Source: Candidatus Desulfaltia bathyphila
Lineage (GTDB): Bacteria > Desulfobacterota > Desulfobacteria > Desulfobacterales > ETH-SRB1
Assembly (NCBI GenBank): GCA_014381545.1
Contig: JACNLL010000010.1
Span: 1-41,210 of the forward strand
Direction of reading: 5' to 3'
Length of the DNA stretch: 41,210 nt
Shown here: piece after piece, positions 1 to 7,207 of the stretch
Position numbering within the stretch: the stretch's first letter is position 1
Layout of the letters: every line of letters starts with the position of its first letter
Notes under the pieces: generated by a model
Databases searched by the model: none
What the model saw: the letters and a program-made list of their open reading frames with translations, nothing else
What the model was told of the DNA's origin: nothing
Translations under genes and position numbers: made by a program

Positions 1-2
1 GA

Positions 3-80
3 AAAGAAACCGAAAAAGAACTGGGCAGAAGCGTTATTTCGCAACAGAATCTTCTGGATAAGGATAATAAATTGTTTTAA
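3..80 (+). CDS. C-terminal end of an unidentified gene cut by the window edge
   Basis: One frame is open from the window edge to a TAA at 78-80 and reads as a charged tail ending in DKDNKLF. It stops 18 bp before the ATG of the next gene on the same strand, which suggests the two are co-transcribed. Only about 25 codons are visible and no domain can be recognised. A second frame is also open through this stretch to the TGA at 100-102, so the choice of frame is a judgement from spacing and composition. Confidence 0.35.
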   Translation, partial: KETEKELGRSVISQQNLLDKDNKLF

Positions 81-98
81 AAACGATAGAGAAAAACA

Positions 99-440
99 AT
101 GATTAACAGATCCGCCGTTATTTTAAAATATAAAGAACCATTTGTACGATGGATTAACGAGGCTGATCCTTATGAAGATGATCCTGGGATAACGACAGAA
201 AACGCTAATGAGGATCGAACAGTATATTTGATAACAGTTGATGATGGTGAAAACATTGAGAAATGGATATCATTAAATTTCAAAACACTCTTTGAAAATG
301 AATTAGAGGATTGGTATACCGACGAGTCGCTTTGGCCCAAAAAGAGGCATAGAAAAATATTCAATGAATGGTTTGATGTTGAATGTCATACTATAATAAT
401 AGATACCGTCGAAGATACAATTGAAGATGATGAAACATAA
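99..440 (+). CDS. Small acidic hypothetical protein
   Basis: This 113-residue protein is not one I recognise. It has no membrane segment or signal peptide and is rich in Asp and Glu. The acidic residues cluster around residues 22-50 (PYEDDPG) and at the C-terminus (VEDTIEDDET). Aromatic residues (several Trp, Phe and Tyr) between residues 56 and 95 suggest a compact folded core. It begins 18 bp after the preceding partial gene, which suggests an operon, possibly a two-gene regulatory or toxin-antitoxin-like pair, although nothing in the sequence proves that. The ribosome-binding site is weak (GATAGAG about 10 bp upstream). Confidence 0.6.
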   Translation: MINRSAVILKYKEPFVRWINEADPYEDDPGITTENANEDRTVYLITVDDGENIEKWISLNFKTLFENELEDWYTDESLWPKKRHRKIFNEWFDVECHTIIIDTVEDTIEDDET

Positions 441-553
441 CATTTAACTAAACTCGACGGGCTACAAATCGGTAATTCGAGGCGAGAAGCTATCAAAGGC
501 TAAGAAATATTCGCTAACCGGCAAATAAGTTTATAAGTTTAATATGTCCCCTT

Positions 554-1975
554 TCAGTCCCCTTTTCGAGCTGCTTTCGAGGCATTCCTTATATACTCGA
601 CAAAAAAGGCGAGGAAAATCGCAAAGAAAAGCCCGACAACTGCGGCAAGAAGCGCTGTTTTTTTCAGGTTCCCCGATCTTGTTTCAAAGGTTTCAGGATC
701 CTTGATGATCTGAACAGCGCCGTCCACCGATCTTTTCAGGTATTCCATATTCAGCTCATTTGCCCTTTGCGACAGAAGGCGGATTTTATCCTGTATGGCC
801 TTTAAAGATTTCTGTATGCAGGCAATGTTTTCTTTCTCCTTTCCATCTTTCTTTTCCTTTAATATGACAATCTTTTTCTCCAGGGACTCCTTATCAACTT
901 CCAGGTTCTTTGCCTCTACCTCTGCCTTCAATGCCGTCTTCAGAAGAGATGAAAAATAGTCGTTCTTTATCAGATTTTCAATGAATGAAGAATCGAGAAC
1001 CAGACTTGTCCCTTTTTCGCTGCTCGCACCCTTCGACAGTTCATACCTGCCGGTCTGCCTCATCTCCTTTAGCAGTCTATGAGCAACTGATGCCTCCTTC
1101 TCTTTTTTTCTTTTCCGGATCTCAATCTTTCTGATATTATATTTATATTGGTTGATAAGATCCTCTTTATTTTTGGTAAGTTTTAAGGTCCCGATGATCG
1201 CCTCTGTTTTTGAAAGCTCAATATTTCTGAGTGACTCAGCATCACTTTTGATGTCTATAAACGAAAGCTCAGTTTTTTGAGATCTGAAAAACCCGGCCTT
1301 TTTTACTTTTGAGTCCAGAAACTTGATAAAGGTGTCTATTTTTGTTTTAAATGTGTCGACAACCTCGCCATAGTCATATTTTGCAAGGAAATCGTCAGGG
1401 AAACTGATTGCCACTAAAGGTTTTTCCCCGTATTTTCGTTCAAATTCTGTTCGATATTCGTCCACTATCGAAAGCAAAATCCGGCTATTTTCCTCTTCCG
1501 AAAAAATATCTTTCTGTTCTGTAGAAAGGGTCAGGCTGAACTGGTTTGGGAAAAAAGCATATGATTCTTTTCTCTTTTCAGCCTTTTTTATCTCCTCTTG
1601 AACCTCAGGCGGCATTATAGCTTTTATAGCTATCATTCCCCTTAGACTCACGACCTCTTCTTTCTGAAGAGAGGCGGCAGCCCTTGACAGGATTGCCGGG
1701 GTGACAATCTGATTCTTGTCAAACAGAGTGTTATCCGGATTCCGGTGTTTTTCTATTCCCGGAAAATTGAGTGAAATAATGCATTCGGTCGCATATTTCG
1801 TGGAATATTTTACCATTGTGATTCCAATGGCTGCTCCGGCACATATCACAACCATAAGCACTATAAAAACTTTCCACTTCCATAAAACCCGGAGATAATC
1901 GATAAGATTAATTTCATCTTCTCGGTATTGATAATCTTCTGGATATTGCTTCTGCCGGGATGCTTCTTGATCCAT
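554..1975 (-). CDS. Wzz/GNVR-type polysaccharide chain-length determinant protein
   Basis: The protein has 473 residues with the layout of a polysaccharide co-polymerase. A short cytoplasmic N-terminus carries the family signature INLIDYLRVLWKWK, followed by a first membrane helix at about residues 35-55. A long, charged, coiled-coil-rich periplasmic domain follows (about 60-435), then a second membrane helix at about 440-462 (AALLAAVVGLFFAIFLAFF) and a short basic tail (RNASKAARKGD). Proteins of this family set the chain length of O-antigen or exopolysaccharide made by a Wzy-type polymerase. No tyrosine-kinase domain is fused and no glycosyltransferase is visible nearby, so the polymer is unknown. 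An AGGTGGG ribosome-binding site precedes the ATG. It could equally serve an exopolysaccharide or an O-antigen system. Confidence 0.85.
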   Translation of the reverse strand: MDQEASRQKQYPEDYQYREDEINLIDYLRVLWKWKVFIVLMVVICAGAAIGITMVKYSTKYATECIISLNFPGIEKHRNPDNTLFDKNQIVTPAILSRAAASLQKEEVVSLRGMIAIKAIMPPEVQEEIKKAEKRKESYAFFPNQFSLTLSTEQKDIFSEEENSRILLSIVDEYRTEFERKYGEKPLVAISFPDDFLAKYDYGEVVDTFKTKIDTFIKFLDSKVKKAGFFRSQKTELSFIDIKSDAESLRNIELSKTEAIIGTLKLTKNKEDLINQYKYNIRKIEIRKRKKEKEASVAHRLLKEMRQTGRYELSKGASSEKGTSLVLDSSFIENLIKNDYFSSLLKTALKAEVEAKNLEVDKESLEKKIVILKEKKDGKEKENIACIQKSLKAIQDKIRLLSQRANELNMEYLKRSVDGAVQIIKDPETFETRSGNLKKTALLAAVVGLFFAIFLAFFVEYIRNASKAARKGD

Positions 1976-2082
1976 CTTTTCCCACCTTGCATTCAGGTAA
2001 TAATTCCCTTTGCTTTCTAAAAATCTTGTTTTGGGGCATTTTAAGGGGACCTTTTTGCTTTACTCTGCCATGTTTCGTTAAG

Positions 2083-2328
2083 TTAAGGTAACGTAAAGTC
2101 TTTTTTTTCTGGTCCTGTTCTTCTCATTTTTCCACTGTTCGCCTGTTTTTTTATCCCTCCTATGCCTTTCAACGCAAAAAATACGAATAAGGTTGCCCCA
2201 ATAACGCCAATTAGCTTAAGATAAATAATTTCAACACCTTTACTAATATAATACCCTGGACCAGCCCAAACTATCCAAATCAAAGCCACGGCACCTATCA
2301 TCAAGACAATCCGTTGCCATTCGTTCAT
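2083..2328 (-). CDS. Small two-helix membrane protein, function unknown
   Basis: This 81-residue protein has two clear hydrophobic helices, at about residues 8-28 (VLMIGAVALIWIVWAGPGYY) and 36-54 (YLKLIGVIGATLFVFFALK). A basic tail rich in Lys, Arg and Gly follows. An AGGGGA Shine-Dalgarno-like stretch precedes the ATG. No family is recognised. It is a single gene lying between the chain-length protein and a long intergenic region. Confidence 0.55.
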   Translation of the reverse strand: MNEWQRIVLMIGAVALIWIVWAGPGYYISKGVEIIYLKLIGVIGATLFVFFALKGIGGIKKQANSGKMRRTGPEKKDFTLP

Positions 2329-2340
2329 ACAGCATCCCCT

Positions 2341-2684
2341 TTTTTAGCTAATGGTCTTAGTGTTTCACCTTACACTCCTGTGTCAAACCCGTTATAACCT
2401 CACTAATTGACTTCCTCCTATAGCACATTTTACCTTTAGCTTTTTGTAAAGATTCTCTGGGATTCTGGAGGAAAATTGCTTTAGTTTCTCGTGTTGTGTT
2501 TCTTTTTATTAACAGACACAGGTAATTTGAGTATTATCTCTTCCAAAATTCACGAAAAAGACTGCTTGGCATTTTGAACCCTCCCATTAAGATAGATAAT
2601 ATGTCTCAATATCTACCTTTTAGATATACCATGCTACCCAAATCATAGAATTTGTCAAGATATTTCTAATAGGCTGTGTGTTCA
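2341..2684. other. Intergenic region with short TAGATA/TATCTA motifs
   Basis: There is no convincing gene here. The last part contains TAGATA (2593-2598), its complement TATCTA (2610-2615) and TAGATA again (2621-2626), spaced roughly one to one and a half helical turns apart, upstream of the XRE regulator at 2732. Such clustered half-sites could be operators for that regulator, but this is inference. The rest is AT-rich sequence in which I see nothing definite. Confidence 0.3.
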
Positions 2685-2730
2685 ATGTCCTCCATAAAAA
2701 ATGATATTTGTAAAAATAAATGGAGGATAT
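2685..2730 (+). promoter_or_regulatory. Hairpin enclosing the ribosome-binding site of the XRE gene
   Basis: ATGTCCTCCAT at 2685-2695 can pair with ATGGAGGATAT at 2720-2730 (10 Watson-Crick pairs and one G-U), with a 24-nt AT-rich loop. The GGAGG Shine-Dalgarno sequence (2722-2726) of the downstream gene is entirely inside the 3' arm. In RNA this would hide the ribosome-binding site. In DNA the same dyad could be an operator for autoregulation. Confidence 0.5.
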
Positions 2731-2731
2731 G

Positions 2732-3055
2732 ATGAAAGAAATAAAAGGCTTATTTGGAAAGAGGATAAAAGAATTGAGGAAGAATCTGGGATTGTCTCAA
2801 GAAAAACTCGCAGAAAAGGCTGAGATTAGCTCCAGATACCTGAGCAGGGTAGAGATGGGACAACACTTTCCATCTATTGATACCCTTGTAAAACTGGCCA
2901 ATGCCCTAAATGTAGAACTAAAAGACTTCTTTGAATTTGCCCATGAAACCCCAAACGCACGAGAGTTGAAAGAAACCTTAGACGGTTTACTTAAAGAGGC
3001 GGATGAGGATAAATTAAGGTTACTGGTGAAGGTTGTGAGGGCAGTGGTGAGGTGA
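2732..3055 (+). CDS. XRE-family helix-turn-helix transcriptional regulator
   Basis: The 107-residue protein has a Cro/CI-type HTH domain at about residues 5-65. It reads RIKELRKNLGLSQEKLAEKA, then ISSRYLSRVEMGQHFPSIDTL in the recognition-helix region and LVKLANALNVELKDFF. A short C-terminal helical segment rich in Lys, Leu and Asp (ELKETLDGLLKEADEDKLRLLVKVV) probably mediates dimerisation. An in-frame ATG at 2720 is too early because it overlaps the Shine-Dalgarno GGAGG. I chose the ATG at 2732 (5-nt spacing); the ATG at 2729 is also possible. The ribosome-binding site lies inside a hairpin, so expression is probably controlled at translation or by autorepression. The target genes are not evident. 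Confidence 0.85.
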   Translation: MKEIKGLFGKRIKELRKNLGLSQEKLAEKAEISSRYLSRVEMGQHFPSIDTLVKLANALNVELKDFFEFAHETPNARELKETLDGLLKEADEDKLRLLVKVVRAVVR

Positions 3056-3350
3056 AGGAAGGGAAGGTGCATGGGTCTCGCTCGATCAAAGAAAAAGGGG
3101 ACAGGTGAATTATTATTGATGCGTTGATGTTGAAAATGGCTGGAGATACGGCCCGGTAAAGGAGGCGCTTTACGGCCGAAAGGGGAGGGCTGGCCCGTTT
3201 GATTTGGGAGCCCAGAGGGACACCCATGATTTTATGCGTTTCTCATTATATTTTAGGGGATATTCGGACATACTAAACTATTCAACTTAATTTAATTCAT
3301 GATGTGCAATATGTTATTCGGGTTATATGCCGAGAAAATTACGAATCGAT

Positions 3351-3389
3351 GCCCGCCCGCCTCGCCTGAGCTCGAGATGGCGGGCAGGC
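3351..3389. repeat. GC-rich hairpin in a gene-poor region
   Basis: GCCCGCCCGCC at 3351-3361 is complementary, with one mismatch, to GGCGGGCAGGC at 3379-3389. It is a GC-rich stem in otherwise AT-rich sequence. It resembles the small dispersed REP-type palindromes of proteobacteria and lies close to a remnant of a REP-associated transposase. From 3056 to 3633 I see no intact gene. Confidence 0.45.
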
Positions 3390-3496
3390 TCCGGTGGAAA
3401 TTGCAACCCAATTTTGCCCCCCTCATTAATTTGAACAAAAAATATCCATTACCAACAAAGCCATCAGTTTTTTGTCTATATAGGATGCTCCTCAGT

Positions 3497-3577
3497 TTAT
3501 AAGTTTATATCGTCAAGAAATGAATATTGATTTTCTTTTGCAATTTTCTTCCTGTCTTTAGACAAACTCTGAAAGAA
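3497..3577 (-). pseudogene. C-terminal remnant of a REP-associated (IS200-like) transposase
   Basis: Read on the minus strand to the TAA at 3497-3499, the sequence gives SLSKDRKKIAKENQYSFLDD followed by INL and stop. It matches the SLSVKRGEKIAKENQYSILD segment of the fragment at 17097-17357, both in residues and in DNA (TCAAGAA.TGAATATTG.TTTTC). Only the extreme C-terminus survives and nothing upstream can be joined to it. It is therefore a decayed relic, and two such relics in one window show that the family was once active here. Confidence 0.5.
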
Positions 3578-3633
3578 ACAGGTGGGTTTTTATGTTTTTT
3601 GATCTTTGATCAATTTGAAACGCTTATTTTAGG

Positions 3634-3975
3634 TTAAATATTGTGTAAAATTATTATGCCTATAAAAAGGAAGATCGGAACACCAACTAATGCTATGTAC
3701 TGCACATTCTTTTTAAATATACTTGTCATTAACTGAGCTAAGCAGAAACCAATAATAAGTACTATAAATGGGCTCCACCACTGAAACAGGTAAACAGAAG
3801 CGAGTGCTGAACCTGGTAAAGAAATAAAGCCGGCAATTTTTATCAGAGAAGTATTTTTTTCATACCATTTGCTAATATGCCAGTTTTTAAGTTTAGCATA
3901 ATGATCATAGGAAAGCACGACCCATGAAAAACTGGCGAGCAGAGTAAAAATACTGATTACAGTATAAGGATTCAT
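3634..3975 (-). CDS. Four-helix membrane protein, function unknown
   Basis: This 113-residue, strongly hydrophobic protein has about four membrane segments: residues 6-23, about 45-65 (IAGFISLPGSALASVYLFQWW), 68-86 (FIVLIIGFCLAQLMTSIF) and 93-111 (IALVGVPIFLFIGIIIL). A charged loop (DHYAKLKNWHISKWYEKN) separates the first two. An AGGAG sequence 8 nt before the ATG supports the start. No family or partner is recognisable. Its neighbours are decayed genes, so it may be part of an old insertion. Confidence 0.6.
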   Translation of the reverse strand: MNPYTVISIFTLLASFSWVVLSYDHYAKLKNWHISKWYEKNTSLIKIAGFISLPGSALASVYLFQWWSPFIVLIIGFCLAQLMTSIFKKNVQYIALVGVPIFLFIGIIILHNI

Positions 3976-4244
3976 TATGCGACTCCTTTCTTTATTAAGA
4001 AGTTTGAACCCAGGTTGACTATATCCCTGATCGCCCGAAGTAATCTACCAGAAGACTTCGGTATCAAATCTTGATTAGCGCATTAGCTGACATCTGTTTA
4101 GGCAGATACGTCAAAAAAACATATCAAGGCCATGGAGAATGGAGTTTAAAGATATAGTTTCCAATTCCGATCTTTTCGGGATCTTTCCGTAAAACAACAT
4201 AAATACGATCTCAACCCTCAAGGCATGGAACTTTCAAAAGCAAG

Positions 4245-4555
4245 CTATATTAGTCCACATAGGAACCTGTCCGCAGAAACAATACGAATCCCGTTTATCA
4301 GCCGGTCCACACCGGACTTTTTTACTACCTGGTAGCAATATGGAATATTGAGCTTATCCCTGTAATAATGAAGATGATCAAGACATTTTGGTGGTTATTA
4401 GCTGAGCAAATCTATGGCAAACCCGAAAGCCACTGGTATGCAAGGAAAATGTACCGTGTCCAATATCGTTCCATGCTGTAACCGCCCGATACAGTTCCAC
4501 GGCCACCATATTTTCAAACCTGGCCGCTGGTTCCTTATATTGAAAAATAGTCAAG
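4245..4555 (-). pseudogene. Remnant of a DUF4143-type AAA ATPase
   Basis: Minus-strand reading gives KEPAARFENMVAVELYRAVT and then WNDIGHGTFSLH. This is the typical start of the C-terminal DUF4143 domain of ATP-binding proteins. After a disrupted stretch and a frame change it resumes as HYRDKLNIPYCYQVVKKSG, followed by RIVSADRFLCGLI and a TAG at 4245-4247, the usual C-terminal end of the same family. The AAA module is missing and the frame is broken, so it is non-functional. The rest of 3976-4635 holds nothing else I can identify. Confidence 0.6.
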
Positions 4556-4635
4556 ACGATTTTGCAACAAACTGAAATATAGTCGAGGTGTCTTTTCCCT
4601 AAAAGCCTTTAGCCTATCCACCTGAGTAGTTATTA

Positions 4636-5341
4636 TTATCCCAGCAGTGTTATTACGCCAATTCCCATAAACATGAGGACTGCTCCCAACATTCTGCTTT
4701 TGATATCGGTTTCCTTGAATAGAAACCAGCCGTATATAACGGCAAATAGAACACTCATCCGCTTGACGGATATCATATAAACCGCTTCAACCATACTGAT
4801 GGCAAGGACATGGAGCAGTATGTGTAAATAGAGAATAAACCCAACGCATAACCCTCTGCCGGGCATTTTAAACAAAGCATTCCACTTAATTCTTGAGAGC
4901 AACGGGAAGAGGATTAATATTATGATATTGACGGAGGCAAGGAAGAAAAAACCGAAAAATATCGGAGAGGAATGCTGGATCGCCTTTTTGCCCAAAACAG
5001 CTAAAATCGAATAGAGCAAAGCAACGACAAGCATCAACCAGGATCCAGGCTCTTTGCGAATAGCACGAAATGGAGCAAGGTATCCATGCTTTATCTTTAA
5101 ACTATACAATACATAACTTCCTGCCACCACAAATAAGATTCCGCAAACCCCCCAGAGATTCGGGATTTCATCCAGAATGAGGAAGCCGGTTAATATCATA
5201 AAAACAGGAGTAAAAGACAAAAAGGGGATTGAAAGTGAAAGTGGTGAAAGTTTGAGAAAAACGACCAAAGAACTTTTTTGTTAAAGCATCTCCGGTGGCA
5301 ACGCAAAATGCTGTTGCAAAAGCAAGAATGAACCAGAGCAA
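4636..5341 (-). pseudogene. EamA/DMT-family transporter, frameshifted with an apparent internal deletion
   Basis: A TTG at 5341-5339, preceded at good spacing by GAGGT, opens a frame reading LLWFILAFATAFCVATGDAL and then TKKFFGR, the usual first helix of an EamA drug/metabolite transporter. The match then moves to another frame. That frame runs to 4636 and continues with KLSPLSLSIPFLSFTPVF and the complete second EamA repeat. In relatives about 65-70 residues (helices 2-3) separate these two motifs; here almost none do. The gene therefore seems to have suffered a deletion of roughly 200 bp plus a frameshift. The 3' part (about 210 codons, six to seven helices) is still open but lacks the first half of repeat one. 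It follows the acyl-CoA ligase by 10 bp. Confidence 0.65.
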
Positions 5342-5351
5342 CGGGCTTACC

Positions 5352-7061
5352 TCATTTGCTTTCCTGTTTTTTTCTTTTTATCATATCTTCTTCTCTGAGA
5401 ATCTTTTTTAATATTTTGCCTACATTGGTTTTGGGCAGCTCTTTTCTGAATTCGATCTCAGTTGGAAATTTGTACTTGGCCATCTTGTTTGTGCAAAATT
5501 CAAGAAGCTCTTCCTGTGTTGCAGTTTCGCCTTCTTTTAACACAACAAAAACTTTAATTGCCTCGCCTCTGGTTTGATGCGGTATTCCGATGGCACATGC
5601 CTCTTGTACCTTTGAGTGCTCATAAAAGACTTCTTCAATATTGCGCGGATATACATTTAAACCGCCGGATGTAATCATATCCTTTTTGCGGTCAACAACA
5701 AAAAAGTAGCCGTCTTCATCCATTTTGGCGATATCCCCTGTATAAAGCCAGCCGTCAACCAGGGTTTTTTCTGTTTCTTCAGGCATGTTCCAGTAACCTT
5801 TCATAACCTGTGGGCCTTTAATAAGAAGTTCCCCTGTCTCTCCAACAGGAACATCTGTTTTCCCCTCAACCAGGTCAACTATGCGGCACTGTGTATCAGG
5901 AATAGGCACGCCGATGCTTCCAACTTTTCTCTTGCCATCGACAAAGGGGTTTACATGGGTTACAGGGGTGGCCTCGGTTAAACCGAATCCTTCTACAATA
6001 ACAGCCCCTGTCTTTTGTTCAAAATTTTTAATAACTTCAATGGGAAGAGGAGAGCTCCCGGAAAAGCAGCCTCTGATTGAAGTGATATCCGCCTTAACAA
6101 TATCAGGATGATTAAGCATTCCGATTATCATTGTTGGAACAAATGCCACAATGGTCGGCCTGAATTTATTTATGGAGTCTATCAAAGGTTTTGGTTGGGG
6201 TTTTGGGACAAGAATAATTTCCCATCCCATGTGTATAGACCAGTTCATGCAAGGCGAAAGACCAAAAGCATGGAAGAATGGAAGACAGCCGAGCATTATT
6301 TCATTCCCTTTTTTGAATGTCGGAAACCATGCTGAAATCTGTTGGATCTGTTTGCTCAGGTTTGCATGTGTCAGCATTACACCCTTTGAAACACCGGTTG
6401 TTCCGCCGGTATACTCGTACATGGCAACATCATCAAAAGAGATGTCCACGGGATGTGGCTTTGAAGAATATTTTGCCAGAACATCCTTCCATTTATAAAG
6501 ATTGCCGGCAGGTTTAACATCTGCTGCAAGTTTTTTCTTTTTGGCGACAAGCTTAAACAGCAAATTTTTTGGGAAGGGAAGATAATCGCCGATAGATGTA
6601 TAAATGATCTGCTTTATATTTGTTTTCGGCCTGAGATCAATCATTCTGTTGGCAAGCAGATCAAGGGTGATGAGAATTTTTGATCCTGAATCATTGAATT
6701 GATGATGAAGTTCCCTGTCTGAATACAGGGGGTTGTTCATGACAACTATTCCGCCTATCTTCAATATGGCGTAATAGCTGACAACACAGGGAATAAGATT
6801 CGGGAGAAGTATGGCTACACGGTCACCCTTTTTTATTCCAAAGTCATTTAAGCAGGCGGCAAAACCGTTGACCATATCATTCAGCTCGCGATATGAAACC
6901 TTATATCCCTGGAAGCTCAGCGCTGTTTTATCCGGGAACCTTTCAACCGATCTCTCGAGAAACTCCACAATGTGTGTTTCTTCGTATTCCAGTGTTTCCG
7001 GGACATCCTTTCCATAATGAGCCAGCCACGGTTTATCCTGATATCCGGTTCCATTTGCCAT
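5352..7061 (-). CDS. fadD: Long-chain acyl-CoA synthetase (AMP-forming)
   Basis: This 569-residue enzyme of the ANL superfamily activates fatty acids to acyl-CoA using ATP. The P-loop-like motif YTGGTTGVSKGVMLTH lies at about residues 215-230. The A5 motif GFGLTEATPVTHVNP and the YTGDIAKMDEDGYFFVVDRK motif with its hinge and ribose-binding Asp follow. The GLNVYPRNIEEV segment and the adenylating Lys in NVGKILKKIL near the C-terminus are present. The length matches FadD-type ligases. The start has AGGAG 7 nt upstream. It diverges from the Fe-S oxidoreductase/etf genes, which fits a role in feeding acyl-CoA into beta-oxidation whose electrons leave through that ETF. Chain-length specificity cannot be read from sequence; an aromatic-acid or medium-chain ligase is less likely but possible. 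Confidence 0.9.
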   Translation of the reverse strand: MANGTGYQDKPWLAHYGKDVPETLEYEETHIVEFLERSVERFPDKTALSFQGYKVSYRELNDMVNGFAACLNDFGIKKGDRVAILLPNLIPCVVSYYAILKIGGIVVMNNPLYSDRELHHQFNDSGSKILITLDLLANRMIDLRPKTNIKQIIYTSIGDYLPFPKNLLFKLVAKKKKLAADVKPAGNLYKWKDVLAKYSSKPHPVDISFDDVAMYEYTGGTTGVSKGVMLTHANLSKQIQQISAWFPTFKKGNEIMLGCLPFFHAFGLSPCMNWSIHMGWEIILVPKPQPKPLIDSINKFRPTIVAFVPTMIIGMLNHPDIVKADITSIRGCFSGSSPLPIEVIKNFEQKTGAVIVEGFGLTEATPVTHVNPFVDGKRKVGSIGVPIPDTQCRIVDLVEGKTDVPVGETGELLIKGPQVMKGYWNMPEETEKTLVDGWLYTGDIAKMDEDGYFFVVDRKKDMITSGGLNVYPRNIEEVFYEHSKVQEACAIGIPHQTRGEAIKVFVVLKEGETATQEELLEFCTNKMAKYKFPTEIEFRKELPKTNVGKILKKILREEDMIKRKKQESK

Positions 7062-7116
7062 ACCGATCTCCTTTTCGGTTGTTTAAAAACAGCTTTTATA
7101 TTATAATTTTGGTGTT

Positions 7117-7134
7117 TTGGTGTCTTAGTGGCTA
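7117..7134 (+). repeat. Dispersed motif TTGGTGTCTTAGTGGCTA (copy 1, shortened)
   Basis: The sequence matches the longer copies at 22858-22885 (plus) and 17031-17060 (minus), with an internal gap in this copy. All three lie 25-75 bp upstream of a start codon and in the orientation of the downstream gene. This copy is in the divergent intergenic region of the acyl-CoA ligase and the Fe-S oxidoreductase. Confidence 0.4.
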
Positions 7135-7143
7135 ATAATATGA

Positions 7144-7172
7144 TCAATATGATTAAATAAAATGTTTGTCAA
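7144..7172 (-). promoter_or_regulatory. Candidate sigma-70 promoter of the acyl-CoA ligase gene
   Basis: On the minus strand a perfect TTGACA (7172-7167) is followed after 17 nt by TATTGA (7149-7144). The start codon at 7061 is about 75 nt further on. The -35 box is canonical and the -10 box is weak. The region also holds the promoter of the divergent operon, which I cannot place with confidence. Confidence 0.45.
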
Positions 7173-7207
7173 CCAAATGTAAAACTTTTGTAAAAGGATA
7201 GGGTAAA

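Noticed and set aside
3299-3502. 67-codon open frame on the plus strand
   Set aside because: It crosses a GC-rich hairpin, overlaps the antisense transposase remnant and has no ribosome-binding site or recognisable composition.
6108-6517. Open frames on the plus strand inside the acyl-CoA ligase gene
   Set aside because: They are antisense shadows of a gene with complete ANL-superfamily motifs.
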